Shown here: positions 9,589 to 19,247 of the stretch, in pieces
How positions within the stretch are numbered: the first letter of the stretch is position 1
Layout: each line of letters opens with the position of its first letter
Assembly: GCA_017523995.1 (NCBI GenBank)
Contig: JAFWUX010000182.1
Location: 1-64,000 of the forward strand
Length of the DNA stretch: 64,000 nt
DNA from: Oscillospiraceae bacterium
Lineage (GTDB): Bacteria > Bacillota_A > Clostridia > Oscillospirales > Ruminococcaceae
Reading direction: 5' to 3'
Program-made: the position numbers and the translations under genes
Notes under the pieces: model-generated
Database searches by the model: none
What the model saw: the letters and a program-made list of their open reading frames with translations, nothing else
What the model was told of the DNA's origin: nothing

Positions 9589-10641
9589 ATGGCAGATGAA
9601 GAAAAGCGGCTGAATCAGCTGCTTGAAAAGGCAAAGGCAACCGGCAGAATCACAATTGCCGAGGTACAGGAGGCTTCCGAATCGCTCTCCATTGAACCGG
9701 ATATCATCATGGAGCGCTGCTCTGCGCTGCAGATCGAGCTGGCAGATGAGGATATGTCCGTGGAGGATATGACCGACCCTGCCGTCACCATGGCGAATGA
9801 CGAAATCTCGAACGATGACTCGGTCAAAATCTACCTCAAGGAGATCGGCAGAGTGCCGCTGCTGACTGCAGAGGAGGAAACCGACCTCGCACGCCGCCTT
9901 GCGGACAACCCCCACGATGAGGGCGCAAGACAGCGTCTCGCGGAGGCGAATCTCCGTCTGGTTGTCAGCATCGCGAAGAAATACGTCGGCAGAGGCATGC
10001 AGTTCCTCGACCTCATTCAGGAGGGCAATATGGGTCTGCTCAAAGCCGTCGATAAATTCGATTACACCAAGGGTTTCAAGTTCTCCACCTATGCAACATG
10101 GTGGATCCGGCAGGCAATCACCAGAGCGCTGGCAGATCAGGCGCGTACCATCCGCATCCCTGTGCACATGGTCGAGAGCATTACCAAGGTGAAAAAGGTC
10201 TCCAGCCAGATTCTGCACGAGACCGGTCAGGAGGCAAGCCCCGAAGAGATCGCGCGCAAGCTCGAGATGCCCGTCGAGAAGGTGCTCGAGATCATGCGCA
10301 TCGCACAGGACCCTGTCTCGCTGGAAACGCCGGTCGGCGAGGAGGAGGACAGCCACCTCGGCGACTTCATTCCGGATGATCAGGCGCCCTCTCCCGATGA
10401 GGCAGCCTCCAACGCCATGCTCAAGGAGCAGCTCAATGAGGTGCTCTCCACCCTCACGGACCGCGAGGCAAAGGTCATGCGCATGCGCTACGGCCTCGAG
10501 AACGGCAGACAGCAGACACTCGAGGATGTCGGCAAGGCGCTCGGCGTCACCCGTGAACGTATCCGTCAGATTGAGGCAAAGGCACTGCGCAAGCTCAAGC
10601 ACTACAGCCGCAGCAAAAAGCTGCAGGGCTATATCGACTGA
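9589..10641 (+). CDS. rpoD: Primary-type RNA polymerase sigma factor, first tandem copy
   Basis: 350 aa. Short region 1.1-like N-terminus ([18 protein letters not shown]), region 1.2 ([17 protein letters not shown]), 2.1-2.4 ([46 protein letters not shown]), region 3 and region 4.2 with [19 protein letters not shown]. The ATG at 9589 has AAGGAGGA nine bases upstream; an in-frame start 46 codons earlier lies inside dnaG and is rejected. The conserved core is almost identical to the neighbour downstream, at DNA level too, so the pair is a tandem duplication. I cannot tell which copy is the housekeeping factor. Confidence 0.95.
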   Translation: MADEEKRLNQLLEKAKATGRITIAEVQEASESLSIEPDIIMERCSALQIELADEDMSVEDMTDPAVTMANDEISNDDSVKIYLKEIGRVPLLTAEEETDLARRLADNPHDEGARQRLAEANLRLVVSIAKKYVGRGMQFLDLIQEGNMGLLKAVDKFDYTKGFKFSTYATWWIRQAITRALADQARTIRIPVHMVESITKVKKVSSQILHETGQEASPEEIARKLEMPVEKVLEIMRIAQDPVSLETPVGEEEDSHLGDFIPDDQAPSPDEAASNAMLKEQLNEVLSTLTDREAKVMRMRYGLENGRQQTLEDVGKALGVTRERIRQIEAKALRKLKHYSRSKKLQGYID

Positions 10642-10698
10642 GCTGCCGCCGCTTTCCCCGTCAGGATATCAGAATGAAATTGGGAGGATTATATAAAA

Positions 10699-11781
10699 AT
10701 GGCTACACCTGAGCAACAGCAGAAAGTTGAACAGCTCCTCGAACGCATCAAAATGGCAGGCAAACTCCCGCAGAATGAGCTCGATGCGGCTTTTTCCGAG
10801 CTGGAGTTCACCGATGAGGAGATCAGCCTGTTCTACGATCAGTGCAATGCGCTGAATCTGGAGTTTGCGGATGATGAGCTGCTCGATGATGATATCGAAA
10901 CCAGACTAGATGAAGAAGATGCGATGTCGCTGGACGGCGGCTCCTCGCCGGATGACCCGGTCAAGATCTATCTCAAGGAGATCGGCAAGGTGCCGCTGCT
11001 GACACCGGAGGAGGAGACCGAGCTCGCGCGCCGTCTCGCCGATAATCCGAATGATACTGCGGCGAAAAACCGTCTTTCCGAGGCGAATCTCCGTCTGGTT
11101 GTCAGCATCGCAAAGAAATATGTCGGCAGAGGCATGCAGTTCCTTGACCTCATTCAGGAGGGCAACATGGGTCTGCTCAAAGCCGTCGATAAATTCGATT
11201 ATACCAAGGGTTTCAAGTTCTCCACCTATGCAACATGGTGGATCCGGCAGTCGATCACCCGCGCCATTGCGGATCAGGCGCGCACGATCCGCATTCCGGT
11301 ACATATGGTCGAGACGATCACGCGCGTCAAGAAGGCTTCGAGCCAGCTGCTGCACTTGAACGGCAAGGACCCCTCTGAGGAGGAGATCGCGGATTATCTC
11401 GATATGCCGCTCGACAAGGTGCGCGAGGTCATGCGGATTGCACAGGAGCCGGTCTCGCTCGAAACGCCGATCGGTGAGGAGGAGGACAGCCACCTCGGCG
11501 ACTTCATCCCCGATAACCATGCGCAGTCCCCGAATGACGCTGCGAACAACACCATGCTCAAGGAGCAGCTCAACGAGGTGCTCTCAACACTGACGCCGCG
11601 TGAGGCGGATGTGCTCCGCATGCGCTACGGTCTCGATAATGAGCCGCCCAAAACACTCGAGGATGTCGGCAAGGCGTTCAATGTCACGCGCGAACGCATC
11701 CGTCAGATTGAGGCAAAGGCGCTGCGCAAGCTCCGTCATCCGAGCCGCAGCAAAAAGGTCCGCGATTATCTCGAACACTGA
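10699..11781 (+). CDS. rpoD: Primary-type RNA polymerase sigma factor, second tandem copy
   Basis: 360 aa, same architecture as the first copy. Its N-terminus (residues 1-80) is more acidic ([19 protein letters not shown]) and it differs in region 3 and around 4.1 ([33 protein letters not shown]). Regions 2 and 4.2 are nearly unchanged between the two, so both should read the same -10/-35 class. Start ATG 10699 with GGGAGGATTATATAAAA before it; 57 bases separate the copies. Followed by a strong terminator, so dnaG-rpoD-rpoD probably ends here. Confidence 0.95.
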   Translation: MATPEQQQKVEQLLERIKMAGKLPQNELDAAFSELEFTDEEISLFYDQCNALNLEFADDELLDDDIETRLDEEDAMSLDGGSSPDDPVKIYLKEIGKVPLLTPEEETELARRLADNPNDTAAKNRLSEANLRLVVSIAKKYVGRGMQFLDLIQEGNMGLLKAVDKFDYTKGFKFSTYATWWIRQSITRAIADQARTIRIPVHMVETITRVKKASSQLLHLNGKDPSEEEIADYLDMPLDKVREVMRIAQEPVSLETPIGEEEDSHLGDFIPDNHAQSPNDAANNTMLKEQLNEVLSTLTPREADVLRMRYGLDNEPPKTLEDVGKAFNVTRERIRQIEAKALRKLRHPSRSKKVRDYLEH

Positions 11782-11786
11782 TCCAA

Positions 11787-11820
11787 AACGGCAGCAGATT
11801 TTCCGCATCTGCTGCCGTTT
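11787..11820 (+). terminator. Terminator after tandem sigma genes
   Basis: Perfect 13-bp stem AACGGCAGCAGAT/ATCTGCTGCCGTT with a 7-nt loop; only a short T stretch follows. Confidence 0.75.
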
Positions 11821-11838
11821 GACGGTATCGAAAAAAAG

Positions 11839-11873
11839 CCGCTGAAATCCGGCGTTGTCGCAGATTTCAGCGG
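11839..11873 (-). terminator. Terminator of the pectate lyase gene
   Basis: CCGCTGAAATC/GATTTCAGCGG, followed on the minus strand by GCTTTTTTTCG. It lies about 150 bases past the stop at 12023. The stretch between (11874-12022) has only a 14-bp palindrome, GGAGCAGCTGCTCC. Confidence 0.85.
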
Positions 11874-12022
11874 TAGTTTCAAAATCATATGAAAAACGAG
11901 GGTCGGAGCAGCTGCTCCGCTGCACAATCATTATGCCTTCCTCGCAAACAGCGCCCGTATCACCTGACATTCGGACGCTGCTGCAGCGGAAGGGTGTATT
12001 GATTGAGAGAGTTGAATGCATT

Positions 12023-14443
12023 TCAGAGCGCATCCACAAGACGCGCGATAAACTTGAGAATCAGGATCACGTCGCCGGAATCAGGCGAACCGCTGTTGTT
12101 GACATCGGCGTTGCGGACGCCCTGCGTTGAGACAACTGCCTTCGGATCCTCTGCGATCAGCCGCGCGAGCAGCACAGCGTCGGAGACATCGACGATGCCG
12201 CTGAGATTGACATCACCGCGAAGCTGCGATCCGGATGCTGCCTCCGTTTCTGTTACGGTGGTAACCGCTGCTTCGGTGGTGGTCGCTGCGGTGGTGGTCG
12301 CTTCCGTGGTGGTGACCGCCTCAGTTGTTGTGGTCACGGTTGTGGTGGTGGTTTCGGTGGTTGTGGCGGCGGTTGTCGTTGTGACAGATGCTGCTGCCGC
12401 GGTAACCGTGCCGGATACGCTCTGATCGTTGAGCGTGCCGCCGTTCGATGCAAAGTAGCTCTTGAGCTTCGAGGTATCCGTCAGGAGCTGATAGCTGTTC
12501 GACGGGATATACGAGAGCGAAGCGTTCGTATCGAAATCGCCGTAGCGATTGCCGCTCGAGACCTTCTGGCTCTTGTCGGTGACCGTCACTGCCTGCATAT
12601 CGCCCTTGCAGCCGGTGAGCGTATCGTGGAAGCTCTTGATTGCGCCGAGCTTGACCTGCTGCGGGTTCTTGCAGTTTTCAAAGAGGTTGTACTCCGAGAA
12701 GATGTAGGCATTTGCACGCGGATTCTGGCAGTAGCTCGACTGTCCCTCGAAGACATTGTTGTACATGTGGATATTCGCCTGACGGGCAAGCGGTCCGCGG
12801 GATTCGCAGTTCTTCCAGTAATTGTGGTGATAGGTCAGGTGGAACTGCAGGTTGGAATCCGAAGCGCCGACGAGGTTTGTCTTGTGATAGCCCTCATAGT
12901 AGTTATAGCTGTTGGTGAAGTACATGCCGCGCTTGAAATCGCATGCACCGTCACCGCCTGCTTTATCCGATTCCGCCGGATTTGCAATCTTCGGCGCATA
13001 GAATTCGTTGTTGTGGATCCAGCAGCGCTCGACGGATGATGTCAGCGCATCGCCGGACTGTACGCCCTCCATGCCGATGCAGTCCTCCGGCACATTGCGG
13101 AAGGCGATGTTGCGGACCTCAAAGCTCTTGCCGAGCGTCGGGTTGCCGCTCTCGGCGATGAAGTGGAAACCCCAGCCGTTGATGCATGCATCCGCGCCGA
13201 TGCCCTCAATTGTGACATCCTTGCCGGACTGCATTCTCGCCATGAAGCCGTTGTCGCCGACCGAACCGCCGTAGTTGTCGGAATCATATGCGGTGAGACC
13301 CGCCGGTGCCTTGACATCGCCGATGATGCGGACAACGAGCGGTGTGCCGTCCTTCGCAAGCTTCTCGATGATGCCCTTGTTGGAATTTGCGGTGCCGCCC
13401 TTTGCGGTCTTGCCGCCGCTCGATTCCTTTCCGGCAGAGTTCAGGATATTGCCGATGCCGGAAACCGTGGTGCCGTCCTTCGATTTGACCGTGACGGTAT
13501 CCTTGTTGCTGTCCGTCACATAGAGGACGATTGCATTTGCTTTCAGTGTGCCGGCATCGGTATAGGCGCCGACGCCTGCTGTATAATTGAAGTGCGCATA
13601 ACCGGAGCGATCCTGCGCGCCGACGCTGATATCCTTGATATCGACTGCGCCCTTTTTCGTTTCGATATGAAGCGTGTAGCTGCCTGCCGGTACGCCGGGG
13701 ATATCGACGCGGACACCCTGCTGCGTATCGCGGACAAGATAGGTCAGGTCATCGCCGGTCAGAGCGCCGTTCGCCTTGCCGCTGTAGGAGACGGCGGTGA
13801 CATCGGCATCCTGCACACCGGAGAGGACGGCATAGAGCATTTCATTCCAGCCGCCGGATTTGACAACCTTGATATTGCCCGAAACGGCGCCCGTACCGCC
13901 GCTTTGGGGTGTGGTTGCGGTCGGATTCGAGGGCTGTGTGCCCTGCTCCGGTGCGGATGTGACGACCGGCGCGCTGCCGTCGCCCTTGACCTCGATATAA
14001 AACAGATTGGAGCTGCCGCTGCCCTTTTTGATCTCGTGGCTGCCTGCACCGATCGAAACCGTCAGCGAGGTTTTACCGGTGATATCATATTTCTGGCTGT
14101 CCACATAGATTGTGGTGCCGTCCTGAATGGCAAGCGTGAGCTGTGCATTTCCCGCTGTGGAGAATGTCACGCTCGTTGCGCTTTCCATCTTGAGGCACTG
14201 TGTCAGCGTCATGCCGTTAAAATTCGATGTGCCCTTACCGGTCGAAAGATTGCCGGTAATCGTGAAGTAGTCGCTCTGCGCGCCCTGCGTGGTGAAGTTG
14301 TGTGTGACGGTTCCGCTGATCGGCGCTGCTGCGACGGTCACCGCTGCGACTTCTGCTGCGGAGACCTGCGGCATCGCGGCTGCCGCGCTGCTGATGCACA
14401 GCATTGCGGCGGCTGCAATCCCAAAACCCTTTTTGGCTTTCAT
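12023..14443 (-). CDS. Secreted PL1-type pectate lyase with dockerin
   Basis: 806 aa. Likely cleaves pectin backbone by beta-elimination outside the cell. Signal peptide MKAKKGFGIAAAAMLCISSAAAA. An N-terminal beta-rich module (about 45-160) is followed by a Pro/Thr linker, then another small domain. The parallel-beta-helix catalytic region (about 370-640) has VVRIIGDV, SVERCWIHNNEFYAP and LTYHHNYWKNCESRGPLAR, as in PL1. Then a Thr/Ala linker (about 690-740) and a type I-like dockerin with two calcium loops, DVNLSGIVDVSDAV and DVNNSGSPDSGDVI. ATG 14443 has GGGAGG seven bases upstream. The dockerin implies docking to a cohesin scaffold. Alone in its transcript, with its own promoter and terminator. 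Confidence 0.92.
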   Translation of the reverse strand: MKAKKGFGIAAAAMLCISSAAAAMPQVSAAEVAAVTVAAAPISGTVTHNFTTQGAQSDYFTITGNLSTGKGTSNFNGMTLTQCLKMESATSVTFSTAGNAQLTLAIQDGTTIYVDSQKYDITGKTSLTVSIGAGSHEIKKGSGSSNLFYIEVKGDGSAPVVTSAPEQGTQPSNPTATTPQSGGTGAVSGNIKVVKSGGWNEMLYAVLSGVQDADVTAVSYSGKANGALTGDDLTYLVRDTQQGVRVDIPGVPAGSYTLHIETKKGAVDIKDISVGAQDRSGYAHFNYTAGVGAYTDAGTLKANAIVLYVTDSNKDTVTVKSKDGTTVSGIGNILNSAGKESSGGKTAKGGTANSNKGIIEKLAKDGTPLVVRIIGDVKAPAGLTAYDSDNYGGSVGDNGFMARMQSGKDVTIEGIGADACINGWGFHFIAESGNPTLGKSFEVRNIAFRNVPEDCIGMEGVQSGDALTSSVERCWIHNNEFYAPKIANPAESDKAGGDGACDFKRGMYFTNSYNYYEGYHKTNLVGASDSNLQFHLTYHHNYWKNCESRGPLARQANIHMYNNVFEGQSSYCQNPRANAYIFSEYNLFENCKNPQQVKLGAIKSFHDTLTGCKGDMQAVTVTDKSQKVSSGNRYGDFDTNASLSYIPSNSYQLLTDTSKLKSYFASNGGTLNDQSVSGTVTAAAASVTTTTAATTTETTTTTVTTTTEAVTTTEATTTAATTTEAAVTTVTETEAASGSQLRGDVNLSGIVDVSDAVLLARLIAEDPKAVVSTQGVRNADVNNSGSPDSGDVILILKFIARLVDAL

Positions 14444-14625
14444 GTTTTTTCCTCCCAAAATCAAGCTGCCCGAATTGTTTTCTGTTCAGGCAATTTCTGT
14501 TTCCCATGACCGTTTTCCGGTTCCTTCTGTGCTGAACCGCAGTCAAGCTGGGCTGTGGGCAGAGCAGCGCTTTGGGGGAAGCACCGCCCGCCGCATCAGT
14601 CCGGTTGAATCCGGTTTCCATATTT

Positions 14626-14654
14626 ATCATACCGGATCGGGCTGATCTTTTCAA
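14626..14654 (-). promoter_or_regulatory. Promoter of the pectate lyase gene
   Basis: TTGAAA (14649-14654), 17-bp spacer, TATGAT (14626-14631). The predicted leader is about 175 nt; it has short stems but no riboswitch that I recognise. Confidence 0.75.
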
Positions 14655-14726
14655 TGATTTATGATATTGAAGAACTGCACTTTAATCTCTACGGGGAATC
14701 CGCCCCGAAAAAATTTTATGCGAAAA

Positions 14727-14754
14727 TGTAATCTGACGGCGATATTCGCTGTCT
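14727..14754 (+). promoter_or_regulatory. Candidate ECF-type autoregulated promoter
   Basis: TGTAATCT, 14 bases, CTGTCT, located 53 bases before the ECF sigma start. Promoters read by ECF factors often pair a TGTAA(C)-type -35 with a CGTCT-type -10, so this may be the autoregulatory promoter. The match is by eye only. Confidence 0.4.
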
Positions 14755-14806
14755 GTCTTTCTGAAGCGCTTCACAAAACATTCAACCGGAAAGGAGGTGG
14801 CAGAGT

Positions 14807-15361
14807 ATGAACGACGCAGATCTGCTTGCGCTTTACTTTGCACGCGATGAACGCGCATCGGCTGAAACCTTCCGCAGATTCGGCGGCTACTGCTACACCA
14901 TTGCACACAATATCCTCGGCAGCGCACCGGATTCCGAGGAGTGCGTCAATGACGTACTGCTGCGCCTCTGGGAGAAGATTCCGCCGGCAAAGCCTGACAA
15001 TTTCTATGCCTTCATCGCAACGGTCACACGCAATCTTGCACGCAACCGCTTCCGCGCAGAAAACGCCCGCAAACGCGGCGGCGGCGAGATTCCGCTCGTG
15101 CTCGATGAGCTCCGCGACTGCACAGATCCTGACACTGTGGAGCAGGAACTCGACAGCCGGGCACTCGGCGGTGTGCTGGATGCCTTCCTCGGAACGCTCA
15201 AAAAAGAGCACCGCATCATTTTTGTGCAGCGGTACTGGTATCTCAGCTCCGTGGAGGACATTGCAAATGATCTCGGCATATCCAAATCCAAGGTCACGGT
15301 CACGCTGATGCGGACACGCCAGAAACTCCGGACATATCTCGAAAAGGAGGGATTCTTATGA
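14807..15361 (+). CDS. ECF-family RNA polymerase sigma factor
   Basis: 184 aa. Sigma region 2 (CYTIAHNILGSAPDSEECVNDVLL.LWEKIPP, then NFYAFIATVTRNLARNRFR) and region 4 (EHRIIFVQRYWYLSSVEDIANDLGISKSKVTVTLMRTRQKLRTYL) are clear; regions 1 and 3 are missing, as in ECF factors. AAAGGAGGTG precedes the ATG at 14807. Its stop overlaps the start of the next gene by 4 bases (ATGA), the usual layout of an ECF sigma with its anti-sigma. It probably responds to an envelope signal sensed by the 1189-aa partner. Confidence 0.93.
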   Translation: MNDADLLALYFARDERASAETFRRFGGYCYTIAHNILGSAPDSEECVNDVLLRLWEKIPPAKPDNFYAFIATVTRNLARNRFRAENARKRGGGEIPLVLDELRDCTDPDTVEQELDSRALGGVLDAFLGTLKKEHRIIFVQRYWYLSSVEDIANDLGISKSKVTVTLMRTRQKLRTYLEKEGFL

Positions 15362-18300
15362 AGCCGGAACATCTGCTTGATGCGATGGAGTACATCTCTG
15401 CGGATTACATTGCCGAAGCAAAGCCGCACACGGAACAGCATAATGAATCCCGTGTGGAGCAGCAAGCGAAATCCGCCGCAGAAACAGTCACACTGAAACA
15501 GTCACAGCAGAAATCGCAGCGCTCCGGAAAGGATATCACAATGAGCAATCGTTCTTTCGGTCAGCGCATCATGACAGGCGTCATTGCAGCAGCAGCCTGC
15601 GCCGTATTCGTCGGCGGCGGTATCTTTATCGCGATGCAGGCAAAGCAGAACCGTCCGGAAACCGCAAATTCCGGAAACGAAAACAGTGAAATCGAAGAAA
15701 TCACCGACCGCAACTTCCTCGGCGGACAGGGCGAAATCCATATCATGCAAAATATGGAAATCATGTATGACGATATAAATTACTATTTCGGCTGCGGACA
15801 TTATGCCGCGCCGCGCAGCTCAGAGAGTCTGACAGAGATGCATGAAGTCGGTGCGGAGCAATCCGAATTTCTCACGCATGTTCTCACTGACGGCGAACAG
15901 TTCTATTATACGGATGAGGCTTGCGATGCGATCTACCGCATGGACAAATCCGGAAGACGCGAGGAAAAACCGCTTTTCAGCATCTCCGGATATACGGACT
16001 GGACGAATGTCGGAATCATAAGCATCCACAAGCTGAGCGACGATGAATATGTAATCTGGGCATCGGGTGATATCGGCTTTCGCGGCTGCCGCTTCAACGC
16101 AGCAACAAAAGAAGCCGATGCAATGCCGGACGGCGCCGTCCCGCTGGGTCTCTATCGGGAATCGGATGACAGCATTCTCTACTGTTCGGGCGATTACAAC
16201 GAAATTTCCCGCTACACGTTCAGCACCAAGGAATCCGTACCGGTCACAGCAGGCATTCGCGGACGGGTGAACGGCGAATGGATTGTCCGGAACAACCAGC
16301 TCTATCTGGTTTCTACAAGCGCGAAAAATCCGGATGAGAACGGGACATACGGCAAAATCGACCTTGCAACAGGAGTTTTTTCTTCAATTTCTACAAACAA
16401 ATACGGATTTTATTCTTTCACAACCGACGGCGACAAGATCTTTGGCTTAGTCAATGATGACCGCGAGCTTGTCTGCACCGATCCGGAATGGACATCGCCC
16501 GAAACGCTCTATGATTTCAGTACGGCAGAGATTCCGGAGCGTTTCCGCAGCGAAATGCGGTTCAAGATGCCGTGCTGCGCAGATGAAAACTATATCTATC
16601 TCCGCGTGGATGCAAATGCCGACCTCGCTCGCGCGCTGCTCTTTGACCGCAAAACCGGCAAAATGCTGTATTTCTATCTGCCGACGCCGGATGAAGAAGA
16701 AACAGCGGAAACCGACGGCAGCAATCTGTTCGGCGGAACCGGCATGATTCGTCCGGCATGCCGGAACAGCGACAGTCACAGTACGTGCTGCTTCCTCTGC
16801 GATGACGCATATTATTACCTGCTCATCGGCGCGCAGTGGTACCGGTTTGCACTGGACGGCGGCAGCGGAGAACCGCTCCCCGACCGCGTCAACGGCGCCG
16901 CGCTGCCGGATCAGGGATTCCTCACAGACGGCGAAAATGTCCTGACAAACAATCTCGTTCCCATGAACGGCGGCGCATCGTATCCCGATGTCAATTTCAC
17001 GCCTGTAACCGGCGGCAGTATGTATCCCTCGATTGAGGAGATCCGCGGCATGCTGAATCCGGAAACGCACTCCGCTGAGGACTTTATCAATCCGGTCAGC
17101 ATTCACCGTGTCGGCGACAAATACTTCATGTTTCTCCGGACAGAGAATCCGGAAAAACTCGAAACAAGAGCGGAGAATCCGGAAGATGCCGGAACATACA
17201 AGGTCTTCATCTGGCTGGACAAAGACGGCAATCTGCTCGATATCTCTGAGGAGAAGGATCCGCTCGAGGAATTCGGCGGCTGCTTCACGGATGTTGAAAA
17301 CGAGCATGTGTATTACTGGCGCAACAGCATCGGCGATGTGCAGCATCCCGGTCAGTCCGTGACAATCCGCGAGCTCCCCGCCCCCGGTCAGACCGCTGAC
17401 TATCAGGCACCGACAGACTGCGCAGGTTTCTGCTGCATCTCCGGCGGCAAGACGCTCTATCTCAATGCAAACGGCGCGCTCTGCGGCATGGAGGACGGCA
17501 AACAGAGCATCCTCTGCGAAGGGCTCGGCACAGTCAGCAGCAGCTTCATCGTGGGCAATCAGCTTTATTATATGAGCATGGCTGAGGACTACTATGACAC
17601 CTCGGACAGCAACCGCCTGATGATGCTCGACCTGCGCGGCGATTCGCCCAAGCCGGTCACGATCTATGAATCGGAGCAGAAAAACGAAGCATCTCTGCTG
17701 GGCTTGACCGGCAACCACAATGAAATCGTCCTGATGGAAACGAATGCACACCGCGTTCTGTTCATTGATCCGCGGACCAAAACAGTCACCAGAGAGGTAA
17801 ATATCCCCGCAGACGAATCAACAACAGCAGCATATGCGGAATTTGAAGTCCGCGCGCAGGAGGCAACACGCGCCTTTATCGACTACATGACAAACAAGGA
17901 TGAAGCAACATTTGAGAATCTCGGCGTGCTCGATCAGTATCTTTCCAAAGACAGCAGCGCCTATCAGAAGCTGCACAGCATGGCAACCGACGTCAGCTGG
18001 AACACCCCCTATGACTCGCGTGTGGATCAGGAACTGACCGTCAGCAATATCCAGATGAACAATGACACCTGCACCTGCGATGTGCATTTTGATTATGAAT
18101 TGGCGCTGACAGGCGGCAATACGCAGAATTACAGCAATGATATGCGCTGGGCATTTGTCAAGGAGGACGGTGTCTGGAATGCATTTGAATTCTGGTACAA
18201 CACGCCTGAAGCGGATTCCGCCGATGCCCTGAACATCAAAGAACTTTCGGATGTTTCCGGCAGCACCTTCCGCGGCAAGCTGCTCAAAATCAAGGATCCT

Positions 18301-18927
18301 GCCAGAGTCACGCTCGGCGTTTCCGGTCAGTACGGCGATGCATACGAGGGCAGACTCGTCAAGGATATGGCTGCCGAAAACGGTGCATTCGCTGCGATCA
18401 ATGCAGGCACCTTCATGGATCTCAACGGCGTCGGAAACGGCGGCACACCGCTCGGAATTGTGATTGCAAAGAGCAAGCTGCTCTGGGGCGATCTGAACGA
18501 GACCACGGATGTTGTCGGCTTTGATCAGGACAACCGCCTGCGCGCCGGTTCCATGACCGGCAAACAGGCAATGGAGCTCGGTCTCCGCGATGCGGTCAGC
18601 TGCAGTCCGGTTCTGATTGCGGACGGAAAGGCGCTCGAACAGGATGCCTCGCTCAGCAACAGCCCCAATCCGCGCACTGCAATCGGACAGACTGCCGACG
18701 GCACTGTTCTGCTGCTCGTCATCGAGGGCAGACAGGCAGACTCCCTCGGCGCAACCTACAACGATATCATTGACATCATGCTGAAAAACGGCGCTGTCAC
18801 TGCCGCAAATCTCGGCGGCGGAAGTCAGTCGCATATGATCTGCAGCAACCAGATGGTCACCGCCAGCTCCTCGCTTTACGGCCCGCGCAAACTGCCGAAC
18901 TGCTGGCTGGTCGCGCCGGAGTCATGA
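15358..18927 (+). CDS. ECF-linked membrane protein: anti-sigma-like N-terminus plus phosphodiester glycosidase-like domain
   Basis: 1189 aa, overlapping the ECF sigma gene by 4 bases. Residues 1-65 are cytoplasmic and begin KPEHLLDAMEYISADYIAEA, a segment typical of the partner of clostridial ECF factors. One membrane helix follows (about 70-92). Outside lie about 700 residues of WD/propeller-like repeats with many aromatic and acidic positions, an NTF2-like segment (about 830-940), and a C-terminal NAGPA/phosphodiester glycosidase-type domain (about 960-1189). In that last domain AINAGTFMDLNG, NPRTAIGQTADGTVLLLVIEG and NLGGGSQSHM match the family pattern, with Gly replacing the Asp of the usual NLDGGGS. 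Both roles are inferred: sequestration of the sigma factor, and an enzyme or binding domain on the surface. Confidence 0.8.
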   Translation: MKPEHLLDAMEYISADYIAEAKPHTEQHNESRVEQQAKSAAETVTLKQSQQKSQRSGKDITMSNRSFGQRIMTGVIAAAACAVFVGGGIFIAMQAKQNRPETANSGNENSEIEEITDRNFLGGQGEIHIMQNMEIMYDDINYYFGCGHYAAPRSSESLTEMHEVGAEQSEFLTHVLTDGEQFYYTDEACDAIYRMDKSGRREEKPLFSISGYTDWTNVGIISIHKLSDDEYVIWASGDIGFRGCRFNAATKEADAMPDGAVPLGLYRESDDSILYCSGDYNEISRYTFSTKESVPVTAGIRGRVNGEWIVRNNQLYLVSTSAKNPDENGTYGKIDLATGVFSSISTNKYGFYSFTTDGDKIFGLVNDDRELVCTDPEWTSPETLYDFSTAEIPERFRSEMRFKMPCCADENYIYLRVDANADLARALLFDRKTGKMLYFYLPTPDEEETAETDGSNLFGGTGMIRPACRNSDSHSTCCFLCDDAYYYLLIGAQWYRFALDGGSGEPLPDRVNGAALPDQGFLTDGENVLTNNLVPMNGGASYPDVNFTPVTGGSMYPSIEEIRGMLNPETHSAEDFINPVSIHRVGDKYFMFLRTENPEKLETRAENPEDAGTYKVFIWLDKDGNLLDISEEKDPLEEFGGCFTDVENEHVYYWRNSIGDVQHPGQSVTIRELPAPGQTADYQAPTDCAGFCCISGGKTLYLNANGALCGMEDGKQSILCEGLGTVSSSFIVGNQLYYMSMAEDYYDTSDSNRLMMLDLRGDSPKPVTIYESEQKNEASLLGLTGNHNEIVLMETNAHRVLFIDPRTKTVTREVNIPADESTTAAYAEFEVRAQEATRAFIDYMTNKDEATFENLGVLDQYLSKDSSAYQKLHSMATDVSWNTPYDSRVDQELTVSNIQMNNDTCTCDVHFDYELALTGGNTQNYSNDMRWAFVKEDGVWNAFEFWYNTPEADSADALNIKELSDVSGSTFRGKLLKIKDPARVTLGVSGQYGDAYEGRLVKDMAAENGAFAAINAGTFMDLNGVGNGGTPLGIVIAKSKLLWGDLNETTDVVGFDQDNRLRAGSMTGKQAMELGLRDAVSCSPVLIADGKALEQDASLSNSPNPRTAIGQTADGTVLLLVIEGRQADSLGATYNDIIDIMLKNGAVTAANLGGGSQSHMICSNQMVTASSSLYGPRKLPNCWLVAPES

Positions 18928-18931
18928 ATCA

Positions 18932-19046
18932 GGTATCTCCGATGGATTTATAATGGGGGCTATCTCGCCACACTGCGTTATGAGTTTGCAAAGCAAACTC
19001 ACCCAAGCCCCTCGCTGGGGATATTATCCCCAGACCCCCTGTTTAT
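18932..19046 (+). repeat. Dispersed 3'-UTR-type element, copy B(+)
   Basis: Starts GGTATCTCCGATGG four bases after the stop codon at 18927. Hairpin 1 TGAGTTTGC/GCAAACTCA; hairpin 2 CTGGGGAT-ATT-ATCCCCAG; ends ACCCCCTGTTTATACG. It faces copy B(-) across a shared terminator. Confidence 0.85.
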
Positions 19047-19060
19047 ACGTGTATAAAAGG

Positions 19061-19094
19061 AAGCCGCTCCCATTCATGCAAATGGAAGCGGCTT
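19061..19094. terminator. Bidirectional terminator between convergent genes
   Basis: AAGCCGCTCCCATT/AATGGAAGCGGCTT with a 6-base loop; TTTTC follows on the plus strand and CCTTTTATAC on the minus strand. It serves both the ECF operon and metY. Confidence 0.85.
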
Positions 19095-19112
19095 TTCTGT
19101 AACACATATATC

Positions 19113-19247
19113 AAAATGGGATTCCAAAGAGTCAATGACCCTTTGGCAGGGTTTGGGGCACAGTTTGCGCAGCAACACCGCAGGATAGCTATCCCTTAAG
19201 CGGGAGTTTGAGGGCAGAGCCCTCAATACAAATCCGTCAGAGATACC
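19113..19247 (-). repeat. Dispersed 3'-UTR-type element, copy B(-)
   Basis: On the minus strand it starts GGTATCTCTGACGGATTTGTA, seven bases after the metY stop. It carries the hairpin CCAAAGGGTC-ATT-GACTCTTTGG (10 bp, one G-U) and ends AATCCCATTTTG. Between these are further C-rich segments and GCTGCGCAAAC, related to hairpin 1 of the other copies. Confidence 0.85.

Noticed and set aside
14444..14620. Possible c-di-GMP or other riboswitch in the pectate lyase leader
   Set aside because: No hallmark sequence of c-di-GMP-I/II or other families I know; only short stems.
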